Positions 36,911 through 47,160 of a DNA stretch of 64,000 nt are shown in pieces. The stretch spans positions 1-64,000 of the forward strand of contig NZ_PPSM01000010.1 of the NCBI RefSeq assembly GCF_002916655.1, given 5' to 3'. This DNA comes from Novosphingobium sp. HII-3. Lineage in GTDB: Bacteria; Pseudomonadota; Alphaproteobacteria; Sphingomonadales; Sphingomonadaceae. How positions within the stretch are numbered: position 1 is the first letter of the stretch; every line of letters starts with the position of its first letter. The notes under the pieces are model-generated. The model saw only the letters and a list, made by a program, of their open reading frames with translations. It did no database searches and was not told the DNA's origin. A program made the translations under genes and the position numbers.

Positions 36911-38152
36911 ATGACTGCTCAACCGCCCGTGAATTCGCTGCGTTCCTACCCTGACGCGACCGGTCACTTCGGTCAGTTCGGCGGGCGCTACGTCGCTGAG
37001 ACGCTGATGCCTCTCATCCTGGACCTGGAAAAGGAATACCGCGCCGCAAAGCAGGATCCGGCGTTTCAGGCGCAGTTCGACGATCTGCTCAAGACCTTCG
37101 TGGGACGGCCGAGCCCGCTGTACCCGGCCCCGCGCATCACCGAGCATTTCCGCGGCCTCGCCCCCGAGGGCAAAGGGCCGAAGATCTACTTCAAGCGGGA
37201 AGACCTGAATCACACGGGTGCCCACAAGATCAATAACTGCGTCGGTCAGATCCTGCTGGCCATCCGCATGGGCAAGACACGCATCATCGCCGAAACCGGT
37301 GCAGGCCAGCATGGCGTGGCGACCGCAACCGTTGCCGCGCGCTTCGGCCTGCCCTGCACGATCTTCATGGGTGCCAAGGACGTCGAGCGCCAAGCGCCTA
37401 ACGTGTTCCGCATGAAGCTGCTCGGTGCCGAAGTCCGTCCCGTCACCAGCGGTGCCGAAACCCTGAAGGACGCGATGAACGAGGCCCTGCGTCACTGGGT
37501 CGCCAACGTGCACGACACCTTCTACATCATCGGCACGGCGGCCGGACCGCACCCCTATCCGGAACTCGTCCGCGACTTCCAGAGCGTCATCGGCAATGAA
37601 ACGCGCGAGCAGATGCTGGAGGCCGAGGGTCGCCTGCCCGACATGCTCGTGGCGGCGGTCGGCGGCGGATCGAACGCGATCGGCATGTTCCACCCCTTCC
37701 TCGACGATCCGGACGTGGTAATGGTCGGCATCGAAGCGGGCGGGCACGGGATCGAGAGCGGCCAACATGCCGCTTCGCTGACGGGCGGTCGACCGGGCAT
37801 CCTCCATGGCAACAAGACCTACCTGCTGCAGGACGACGACGGGCAGATCACCGAGGCTCATTCCATCAGCGCAGGCCTGGACTATCCCGGACTTGGCCCC
37901 GAGCATTCCTGGCTGCACGAAACCGGACGCGTGCGCTACGTTCCGATCACGGATAACCAGGCGCTTGAGGCTTTCCAGCTCTGCTGCGCGCTCGAAGGCA
38001 TCATCCCCGCGCTTGAGAGCGCGCACGCCCTCGCCGCCCTGCCGCAGCTCACGGCGGAACTCGACAAGGAAAGGATCCTCGTCGTCAACGTGTCAGGACG
38101 CGGCGACAAGGACATCTTCACCGTCGCCGAGGCGCTGGGAGTGAAGCTTTGA
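36911..38152 (+). CDS. trpB: Tryptophan synthase beta chain
   Basis: TrpB joins indole and serine with PLP. The 413 residues hold the PLP lysine K106 (HTGAHKINN), GGGSNAIG for the phosphate and [17 protein letters not shown] chose the ATG at 36911. The 290 bp before it, back to the divergent outer-membrane gene, hold no gene. A small TTG-started gene overlaps its stop and leads to trpA. Confidence 0.97.
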   Translation: MTAQPPVNSLRSYPDATGHFGQFGGRYVAETLMPLILDLEKEYRAAKQDPAFQAQFDDLLKTFVGRPSPLYPAPRITEHFRGLAPEGKGPKIYFKREDLNHTGAHKINNCVGQILLAIRMGKTRIIAETGAGQHGVATATVAARFGLPCTIFMGAKDVERQAPNVFRMKLLGAEVRPVTSGAETLKDAMNEALRHWVANVHDTFYIIGTAAGPHPYPELVRDFQSVIGNETREQMLEAEGRLPDMLVAAVGGGSNAIGMFHPFLDDPDVVMVGIEAGGHGIESGQHAASLTGGRPGILHGNKTYLLQDDDGQITEAHSISAGLDYPGLGPEHSWLHETGRVRYVPITDNQALEAFQLCCALEGIIPALESAHALAALPQLTAELDKERILVVNVSGRGDKDIFTVAEALGVKL

Positions 38153-38400
38153 GGAAGGGTGGGTGGCAGCGGTCGCTGATCGACGCCACCGTGCTCTGGA
38201 TGGCCGTGTTCCCGGCGATCAAGGTTCTTGCGGATCTCGTCAGGGCACGATCTGTCGACCTTTCAGGCGCGGGCTATTTCTGGGCCTTCGCCTTCCGGGG
38301 TAGTTGGACCGACATCGGCATCAGCCTCGCCTATCTTGCCATCTACGTCGGCCTGACCGCTGCCGTTCTTCGTTATTCCGGAAAGACGCTGTTCTCCTGA
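38149..38400 (+). CDS. Small two-helix membrane protein between trpB and trpA
   Basis: The 83 residues begin at a TTG nested in the trpB stop (TTGA at 38149-38152); no ATG or GTG fits. Two likely membrane helices lie at about 9-30 ([22 protein letters not shown]) and 54-75 ([20 protein letters not shown]), with a short basic N-terminus. Its TGA overlaps the trpA ATG (TGATG). The exact coupling on both sides makes it a real gene. No family recognised; no known role in tryptophan synthesis. Confidence 0.8.
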   Translation: MRKGGWQRSLIDATVLWMAVFPAIKVLADLVRARSVDLSGAGYFWAFAFRGSWTDIGISLAYLAIYVGLTAAVLRYSGKTLFS

Positions 38401-39176
38401 TGACCCGCTTCGAAACCGCTTTTGCCAAAGGCCCCGCGCTCGTCTGCTTCATCACCGGAGGCGATGGCGACACCGCAGCCAACCTCGATGCCCTCGTCGC
38501 CGGTGGCGCGGACGTGATCGAACTGGGCATGCCCTTCACGGATCCGATGGCGGACGGCCCCGCCATTCAGGAAGCGAACCTGCGCAGCCTCGCCAAGGGC
38601 ACGACCACGGCGGACATCTTCCGCCTCGCAAGCGACTTCCGCAGCCGCCATCCCAACGTGCCGCTGGTCCTCATGGGCTATGCCAACCCCATGACTGTAC
38701 GCGGGCCGGAGTGGTTCGCACGGGAATGCGCAAAAGCGGGCGTGGACGGCGTCATCTGCGTCGACATCCCCAGCGAGGAAGATGCCTCCCTCGGCCCGGC
38801 GCTGCGCGCGCAAGGCGTTTCGCTGATCCGCCTCGCCACACCGACGACGGACGCCAATCGCCTGCCCAAAGTTCTCGAGGGGTCCTCCGGCTTCCTCTAC
38901 TACGTCTCGGTCGCCGGCATCACGGGCATGCAGCAGGCGGCACAAGGCGCCATCGAAGAGGCCGTGGCGCGTCTCAAGGCCTCGGCGGACATTCCGATTG
39001 CCGTGGGCTTCGGCGTGCGCACGCCCGATCAGGCTGCGGCCATCGCCCGTGTGGCGGATGGCGTCGTCGTCGGCTCCGCCTTCGTGGACATCATCAAGCA
39101 GCACGGCGACGCAGCGCCCGCTGCTCTGCAGGACTACACCGCCGCCCTGGCGCAGGCTGTTCACGCGGCCCGCTGA
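38400..39176 (+). CDS. trpA: Tryptophan synthase alpha chain
   Basis: TrpA splits indole-3-glycerol phosphate and channels indole to TrpB. The 258 residues have catalytic E41 (VIELGMPFTDPMADGP), the second catalytic Asp in CVDIPSEE and the phosphate site GVRTPDQ. ATG at 38400 in the TGATG overlap with the preceding small gene. folC starts 3 bp later. Confidence 0.96.
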   Translation: MTRFETAFAKGPALVCFITGGDGDTAANLDALVAGGADVIELGMPFTDPMADGPAIQEANLRSLAKGTTTADIFRLASDFRSRHPNVPLVLMGYANPMTVRGPEWFARECAKAGVDGVICVDIPSEEDASLGPALRAQGVSLIRLATPTTDANRLPKVLEGSSGFLYYVSVAGITGMQQAAQGAIEEAVARLKASADIPIAVGFGVRTPDQAAAIARVADGVVVGSAFVDIIKQHGDAAPAALQDYTAALAQAVHAAR

Positions 39177-39178
39177 CG

Positions 39179-40495
39179 ATGCGTGACTTCGCCGTGTCCG
39201 ACGCGCCCGCAGTCCAGGCGCAGCTGGACAGGCTCGCCGCGCTTTCGCTGCCGCAGGGGCGGATCGGGCTTGACGCCATCCGCCTCCTGCTGGCGCGGCT
39301 GGGCGATCCGCACCTTGCCATCCCACCGGCGTTCCACGTGGCCGGTACCAATGGCAAGGGATCGACCTGTGCCTTCCTGCGCGCCATCCTCGAAGCGCAA
39401 GGCTACACGGTCCACGCGATCACGAGCCCGCATCTCGTCCGTTACAACGAGCGCATTCGCATTGCAGGCGAACTCATCGGAGATGACGAACTGGCGAGCC
39501 TCCTTGGCGAAGTGCTTGATGCTGCCGGGGGGCTTGAGGTCAGCTTCTTCGAGACCACGATCGCCGCCAGCTTTCTTGCCTTCGCACGCCACCGGGCAGA
39601 CGCCTGCGTGATTGAAGTGGGCCTAGGGGGCCGGTTCGACGCCACCAACGTCCTTCCGGCGCCGCTGGTCTGCGGCATGGCGACGCTCGGCATCGATCAT
39701 GAGCGGTTCCTCCTCGCTCCCGAGGATGACACGCCTGCCGAACCGCTGACGCGCATCGCCTTTGAAAAAGCAGGCATCCGCCGTTCTCACGTACCGCTGG
39801 TGACGCAGGCCTACACGCCGGAGGTCGCCGCCTTCCTGCAATCGCTCGCCGCGTCCGAGGACGTGCCGCTCTTCGCCCGGGGCGAGACGTGGAAGGCGCA
39901 GGCAACAAGCGATGCGCTCTGGTTCGAGGACCGCGACGGATCGCTCACGCTGCCCCTGCCGGAGATGCCGGGCGCACACCAGGCCGACAACGCGGCCTTG
40001 GCCGTGGCGATGCTGCGGCGGCAGGACACTCTGCGGATCGACGCGGCGGCTTTCGCGGAGGGCATTCGCAATGCGCGCTGGCCGGCGCGGATGCAGCTTC
40101 TGGGTGACGGCCCCCTCACCGCGCTCGTCCCCGGCACCGCCGTCTGGCTCGACGGTGGGCACAACCGCGATGCCGGTCTGGCGCTGGAGGCGTTCCTGCG
40201 CGAGCGGGAGATCGCGCCTCATCTGATCCTCGGCATGATCGCGGGCAAGGACCCGGCCGCCCTGCTCGATCCACTGCACCGACTGGTGGAAAGCGTGACG
40301 ATCGTACCGGTGCCCGGGCATGAATGCCATGCATCCGACGCGTTTGCGGACTGGCCGCTCGAGACATCGAGCGCGCCGGACGTGGAAACCGCGCTTCGCC
40401 GGCTTGAGACGCGCAACCCGCGATCGGTCCTAATCGCGGGCTCGCTTTATCTTGCCGGTGCCGTCCTGCGCGCCAATGGCGAGCTTCCGGTTTAG
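39179..40495 (+). CDS. folC: Dihydrofolate synthase / folylpolyglutamate synthase
   Basis: FolC adds glutamate to dihydropteroate and folates. The 438 residues show the Mur-ligase P-loop AGTNGKGST, TSPHLVRYNERIRI, EVGLGGRFDATN and DGGHNRDAG. It follows trpA without the accD gene often found at this position. Its TAG overlaps, on the other strand, the stop of the convergent ampG-like gene. Confidence 0.95.
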   Translation: MRDFAVSDAPAVQAQLDRLAALSLPQGRIGLDAIRLLLARLGDPHLAIPPAFHVAGTNGKGSTCAFLRAILEAQGYTVHAITSPHLVRYNERIRIAGELIGDDELASLLGEVLDAAGGLEVSFFETTIAASFLAFARHRADACVIEVGLGGRFDATNVLPAPLVCGMATLGIDHERFLLAPEDDTPAEPLTRIAFEKAGIRRSHVPLVTQAYTPEVAAFLQSLAASEDVPLFARGETWKAQATSDALWFEDRDGSLTLPLPEMPGAHQADNAALAVAMLRRQDTLRIDAAAFAEGIRNARWPARMQLLGDGPLTALVPGTAVWLDGGHNRDAGLALEAFLREREIAPHLILGMIAGKDPAALLDPLHRLVESVTIVPVPGHECHASDAFADWPLETSSAPDVETALRRLETRNPRSVLIAGSLYLAGAVLRANGELPV

Positions 40496-41820
40496 GCCGG
40501 CGGCTCGTCCGGCCCGACTTCTCCGGCAGTCCCCAGCGCCTCGTCGACAAGACCGCTGCGGCTGAGCCACCAGAACAGCACGATGCCGGGAAGCGCGGCC
40601 ACGGTAGTCAGCAGGTAGAAGTTGACGTACCCCATGGCATCGATGAGGGCGCCGGCCGTGGTCCCGGTGACGAGCCGCCCCACCACGCTCGCCCCGGCGG
40701 AGATAAGGGCGTACTGGGCGGCGGTGTAGCGCAAGTCGCACAAGGCGGAGAAGTAGGCGATGACCACTACCCCGCCGTAGCCCGAAGCGATGTTCTCGAA
40801 CCCGATGGCGCCAGCCATGCCCCAGTTGCTGTGTCCCGCCGCCGCAAGCGCCGCGAAGCTCAGGTTTGAGACGCCCATCAGAACCAGCGAAAGGAGCACC
40901 GATCGCTTCAGGCCGAGGCGGGCATAAGCGACGCCACCGATGAACACACCGATCATGTAGGCCCAGAAGCCAAGGCCGATATCATAGATGGCAATCTCGT
41001 CGTTCGTGAATCCAAGGTCATCAAACAGGAGACGGAACGTGAGATTGGCAAGCGTGTCGCCGATCTTGTGTACAAGGATGAACAGCAGCACCAGGAACGC
41101 ACCATGGCGCTGGAAGAATTCGCGGAACGGCCCCGCGATGGAGGACCATACCTCGGCCATCCCCTTCTTCTCGACCACGACCTTGCGCCGCTCCGGCTCA
41201 CCCAGGATAAGCGCGGTCAGCACGGCAGGCAGCGCGAAGAGCGCGCAAGCAGCGTACCCGACACTCCAGCCAAAGCGGGCGGACAGGACAAGCGCCAGGG
41301 CGCCGGCTCCGGCAGAGCCGATCCGCCAGCCGTACTGGCTCATGCCCGATCCGGTGCCGAGCTGGTACGGCTTCAGCGTCTCGATCCGATAGGCGTCGAT
41401 CACGATGTCGAAGCTGGCGCCGGCCACGCCGACCAGCACCGCCGCCAGTACCGTAGCGCCCATATCCGACGATGGATCGACCAGCGCGAGGTTCAGCACG
41501 GCCGCCATCACGGCGAGGCCGCAGACCAGCATCCACGACACGCGCTGCCCCAGCCGGTGCAGGACCGGCAGGTGGACGCCGTCTATGATCCATGCCCAGA
41601 AGACTTTCAAATTGTAGACCAGGAACGCCAAGGTGAACGCCGTCACGGTCTTCTTGTCGATCCCGTCCTGCGCGAGCCGGGTCGTCAGCGTGGCGCCGAT
41701 CATCGCATAAGGGAAGCCCGAGGACATCCCCAGCATGAAGGCTGCCAGCGATTCCCGCTCGAAATAGGGCTTGATGGAATTCCAGACGCTTCGACGCTCT
41801 GCACTGTTACTGGCGTCCAC
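40492..41820 (-). CDS. AmpG-family muropeptide permease (MFS)
   Basis: The 442 residues span about 12-14 helices, with the AmpG pattern MLGMSSGFPYAMIGATLTTR at the start, SFDIVIDAYRIE and YTAAQYALISA near the end. AmpG imports anhydro-muropeptides for recycling. The start is a GTG at 41820, preceded by a strong AAGGAGA; the frame is open much further upstream only because of GC bias in the divergent gene. Confidence 0.9.
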   Translation of the reverse strand: MDASNSAERRSVWNSIKPYFERESLAAFMLGMSSGFPYAMIGATLTTRLAQDGIDKKTVTAFTLAFLVYNLKVFWAWIIDGVHLPVLHRLGQRVSWMLVCGLAVMAAVLNLALVDPSSDMGATVLAAVLVGVAGASFDIVIDAYRIETLKPYQLGTGSGMSQYGWRIGSAGAGALALVLSARFGWSVGYAACALFALPAVLTALILGEPERRKVVVEKKGMAEVWSSIAGPFREFFQRHGAFLVLLFILVHKIGDTLANLTFRLLFDDLGFTNDEIAIYDIGLGFWAYMIGVFIGGVAYARLGLKRSVLLSLVLMGVSNLSFAALAAAGHSNWGMAGAIGFENIASGYGGVVVIAYFSALCDLRYTAAQYALISAGASVVGRLVTGTTAGALIDAMGYVNFYLLTTVAALPGIVLFWWLSRSGLVDEALGTAGEVGPDEPPA

Positions 41821-41882
41821 GCCGGTCTCCTTAAAGTCGGTTCGGGCCAACTTAACGGGCACGGACGCGAAGGGAAGGCTGG

Positions 41883-43352
41883 ATGAAGCGGCGATCAACA
41901 GGTATGGGCGATCGAATGTCCAAACCTCCCAGCAGATCTGGCGGCTCCGGCCGCGATGGCTTTTCCCGTGGCCCGCGCGGCGGCAAAGGCGCTTCCGGCG
42001 GCGGCGCACCGCGTGGCGGCCGTGGCGAACGCGGCGCTTTCGGCAGCGCATCCCGCGACGGCGGACCACGCCGCGAGGATTCGGAACGGTCCGGGGCCGG
42101 AAGGGGCGAAGGCGGCGGACGCGGTTCGCGTGGTCCCGCCCGGCGCGAGGGTCCCCGCATCGGCAGCCGGGACGATTTTCGCGACGAGCTGCCCCGGCGT
42201 GGTCCGCGCGACGGCGGCACCCGTGACAGCTCTCGGGCCTCCGGGGTGCGCCATAAGGATGAGCGCGATGCTCGCCGGGCACCGGGCCGTAGCCCGGCCG
42301 CTCACTCCGAGGCGCCTCGCGGCGGTCCGCGCCGGGATGCACGGAGCAGCGGCTCCGACAGCTATCGCAGCGAAGGACGGAGCCGCGCGCCGGTTTCGGA
42401 TCACCGTGGAGAGAGGACGAAGTTCCGCGCCGAACGTCGCCCGGGCACCTGGCAGGAATCCGGCCGCGACAGTTCGCGCGGCGGCCGGCAGCGCGATGGA
42501 TACCGGGATGGCTCGCCGGGTGCGCCCGCCGGCCCTCGTCCGCGCAGCCGCCCCGGGCCTGCCCCTCGCGCCGCTGCCCCCACGCCCAAGGACCCCTCGC
42601 TTCCGTCCCGCGAAGGCGAACGCATTGCCAAGCTGCTCGCACGTGCAGGCATAGCCAGCCGCCGCGAAGTGGAGCGCATGATTGCGGAAGGCCGCGTGAA
42701 GCTGGGTGAAACGGTGATCGACACACCGGCTACCGTCCTCACCAGCCTTCAGGGCATCACGGTGGACGGCACCCCCGTCCGCGACCCGGAAAGCACGCGC
42801 CTCTTCCTGTTCCACAAGCCCGGCGGCCTTATCACCGCCGAGCGCGATCCTGCCGGGCGCCCGACGATCTACACCGCGCTGCGCAATGCCCTGCCGCCGG
42901 GCGCCGGCCGCGTAATGCCGATCGGCCGCCTCGACCTCAACACCGAAGGGTTGCTGCTGCTCACCAACGACGGCGAGTTCAAGCGCCAGCTCGAGCTGCC
43001 GGCGACCGGCGTGCCCCGCACGTACCGCGCCCGCACCTTCGGCGACATCACGCAGGCGCAGCTTGAGGATCTCATGGAAGGCATCGAGGTGGACGGCGTG
43101 ATCTACGGCCGCATCGACGCCAATATGGAGCGCCGGACCGGCCGCAACCAGTGGATCGAGATGACGCTGACCGAAGGCAAGAACCGTGAGGTGCGCCGCG
43201 TTCTCGAAGCGCTCGGCCTTCAGGTCAGCCGGCTGATCCGCGTTGCCTACGGTCCCTTCCGTCTTGGCGATCTGCCAAAAGGCGCTGCGGGCGAAATCAG
43301 CCAGCGCGATCTGGAGAACTTCCGCCGTACCCTGCCGGAGAGCAAGGCGTGA
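41883..43352 (+). CDS. RluB-type 23S rRNA pseudouridine synthase with RG-rich extension
   Basis: The 489 residues begin with about 240 low-complexity residues full of RGG, GGR, SR and PR steps, predicted disordered. Then come an S4 domain (about 248-305, RIAKLLARAGIASRREVERM) and a PseudoU synthase domain with catalytic D351 (GRLDLNTEGLLLLTND) and KNREVRRVLEALG. The catalytic part fits RluB, which modifies U2605 of 23S rRNA. I use the ATG at 41883; 41904 and 41916 are alternatives. It overlaps rsmD by GTGA. Confidence 0.9.
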   Translation: MKRRSTGMGDRMSKPPSRSGGSGRDGFSRGPRGGKGASGGGAPRGGRGERGAFGSASRDGGPRREDSERSGAGRGEGGGRGSRGPARREGPRIGSRDDFRDELPRRGPRDGGTRDSSRASGVRHKDERDARRAPGRSPAAHSEAPRGGPRRDARSSGSDSYRSEGRSRAPVSDHRGERTKFRAERRPGTWQESGRDSSRGGRQRDGYRDGSPGAPAGPRPRSRPGPAPRAAAPTPKDPSLPSREGERIAKLLARAGIASRREVERMIAEGRVKLGETVIDTPATVLTSLQGITVDGTPVRDPESTRLFLFHKPGGLITAERDPAGRPTIYTALRNALPPGAGRVMPIGRLDLNTEGLLLLTNDGEFKRQLELPATGVPRTYRARTFGDITQAQLEDLMEGIEVDGVIYGRIDANMERRTGRNQWIEMTLTEGKNREVRRVLEALGLQVSRLIRVAYGPFRLGDLPKGAAGEISQRDLENFRRTLPESKA

Positions 43353-43906
43353 GCGGCAACCTGCGCATCATCGCGGGTGAGTGGCGCGGACGCAAGCTGG
43401 CCGCGCCGGAGGGTGACACCACCCGCCCGACGGCCGATCGCACGCGTGAGACGCTCTTCTCGATGCTGGTGAGCCGCCTTGGCGACTTCGACGGACTCAA
43501 GGTGGCGGATCTCTTCGCCGGATCCGGAGCACTCGGCCTCGAGGCGCTTTCGCGCGGTGCCGCGCATTGCCTCTTCGTGGATCAGGACGCCGGGGCGATC
43601 CGTGCAATCCGCCGCAACATCTCCAACCTGCAGGCACAGGCGCGCAGTGATGTGCGCGCGTCGTCCGTGCTTTCGCTCGGGCCGGCGAAGGAGCCTCTGG
43701 ACCTCGTGCTTCTGGACCCGCCCTACGACACCGGGGCGGGAAGCGTCGCCATAGACAAGCTCGCCCGGCTGGGCTGGATCGGTGAGAGCACCTGGGTCAG
43801 CCTGGAAACCGCGAAGGGAGAAAGCGTCTCCCTGCGCGGCTTCGAGGCGGATGCCACACGCGACGTCGGCAAGGCACGGCTGCACCTGCTTCGCCGCGTC
43901 GCCTGA
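43349..43906 (+). CDS. rsmD: 16S rRNA (guanine966-N2)-methyltransferase RsmD
   Basis: The 185 residues show RIIAGEWRGRKL, the SAM motif VADLFAGSGALGLEALSRG and the catalytic VLLDPPYD. RsmD methylates G966 during 30S assembly. Its start GTG lies in the stop of the rluB-type gene (GTGA), so two rRNA modifiers are coupled. Confidence 0.95.
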   Translation: MSGNLRIIAGEWRGRKLAAPEGDTTRPTADRTRETLFSMLVSRLGDFDGLKVADLFAGSGALGLEALSRGAAHCLFVDQDAGAIRAIRRNISNLQAQARSDVRASSVLSLGPAKEPLDLVLLDPPYDTGAGSVAIDKLARLGWIGESTWVSLETAKGESVSLRGFEADATRDVGKARLHLLRRVA

Positions 43907-43910
43907 CCGG

Positions 43911-43937
43911 CTGGCCCGGCTGGCCCGGCTGGCCCGA
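43911..43937. repeat. 9-bp tandem repeat, three copies
   Basis: CTGGCCCGG occurs three times in tandem, the third copy ending in A. It fills most of the 35 bp between the convergent stops of rsmD and the repeat-protein gene. Confidence 0.9.
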
Positions 43938-43941
43938 CCGC

Positions 43942-44580
43942 TTACTTGCCGCCGGGATTACGGCAGTTGTCCGTGACGGTTTTCGTGCAGCGTGGATATT
44001 CCTTGTCCATGGCGGTCGCGGGCGGCGGGGTCAGCGCACCTTTGTAGGGGCCGCCCTGGTACGATGGGTCCGCCGGCATCGCAGGAGGCGCTGCCTGGCC
44101 GGCGGCCCGGGGATCGGGCACACCCGTCGTCGGCATGCCCTGTCCCGGCGGGTTCGCTTGCCCCGGCGGGGTTGTGGGCGTTTCGCCGCGCAGCTGCTGG
44201 ACAACCGAATTCCAGGCGGTTTGCCGCTGCTCGGGTGTCATTTGGTAGATCTGCCCGCGCTGGTCTGGCGTCAGCGCCCAGTAGCCTTTCTGCTGTTCGG
44301 CATTGAGCGTCCAGTAGTAGACCTTGTAATCGTTAGGCCAGCTTTCGTAATCGCTGCGTTGATCGGGCGTCCAGGCGTCGTAGAGGCCCCGCTGCTCCGT
44401 TGTCAGCGTCGGAGCAGGAGCGCCGGTAGTGGCGGACGTGATCGGCGGCGACGGCTTGGCCGGCGGACTCGCCGGCATGTCCATCGGCCGAGGCTGGGTT
44501 GCCCCGCTCTGCGCCTGAAGCATGGCCGGAGCCGCCAGAAGGCTGAGAGCACCACAACTTGCGAGCAAAACCTTGCGCAT
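43942..44580 (-). CDS. Secreted protein with T-x-E/D-Q-R repeats
   Basis: The 212 residues have a signal peptide (about 1-24), a Pro/Ala/Ser linker, then imperfect repeats around TTEQRGLYDAW, TPDQRSDYESW, NAEQQKGYWAL, TPDQRGQIYQM and TPEQRQTAW (about 60-125), and a Pro/Gly-rich tail with two cysteines. The repeats suggest short helical hairpins exposed in the periplasm. The ATG at 44580 has GGAG seven nt before it; a GTG at 44586 would add two residues. Unknown function. Divergent from the helicase gene. Confidence 0.78.
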   Translation of the reverse strand: MRKVLLASCGALSLLAAPAMLQAQSGATQPRPMDMPASPPAKPSPPITSATTGAPAPTLTTEQRGLYDAWTPDQRSDYESWPNDYKVYYWTLNAEQQKGYWALTPDQRGQIYQMTPEQRQTAWNSVVQQLRGETPTTPPGQANPPGQGMPTTGVPDPRAAGQAAPPAMPADPSYQGGPYKGALTPPPATAMDKEYPRCTKTVTDNCRNPGGK

Positions 44581-44693
44581 TCTCACTCTCCGTTATCATT
44601 ACGCTGCCTCAATGACGAAAGGCACCGGCAATCGTTCCGGAGGCGCGACGAACCGGGCTTGCGCCGAGCCACTCCGTTCCCTAGTTGTTCACG

Positions 44694-47003
<2,310 letters not shown>

Positions 47004-47118
47004 CCGGCGGCGGGCCTGATCCGGTGCCCGCCGCTTCCTCCTCGGTCAAGCCCAGTTACCGCGCGTGCGATCCCGCGCGGAACTGGCACGGATTGCCTCT
47101 GCAGCGTAGCCCTGTACA

Positions 47119-47136
47119 CTGGTTCAACATAACCAG
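47119..47136. promoter_or_regulatory. Inverted repeat before the Rieske oxygenase gene
   Basis: CTGGTT-caacat-AACCAG is a perfect six-pair inverted repeat 25 bp before the GTG of the oxygenase gene. Its size and place fit an operator or a short leader hairpin; no regulator gene is next to it. Confidence 0.35.
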
Positions 47137-47160
47137 AGTCAGAGCGAGAGGTATTGGGAA

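Noticed and set aside
41821..42726. Upstream extension of the ampG-like gene to 744 residues
   Set aside because: The extension lies opposite the RG-rich gene and is low-complexity; the GTG at 41820 has a strong ribosome site and gives the family's length.
41895..42815. 306-codon Ala-rich frame opposite the RG-rich tail
   Set aside because: Complement of the GC-rich RGG codons; low complexity only.
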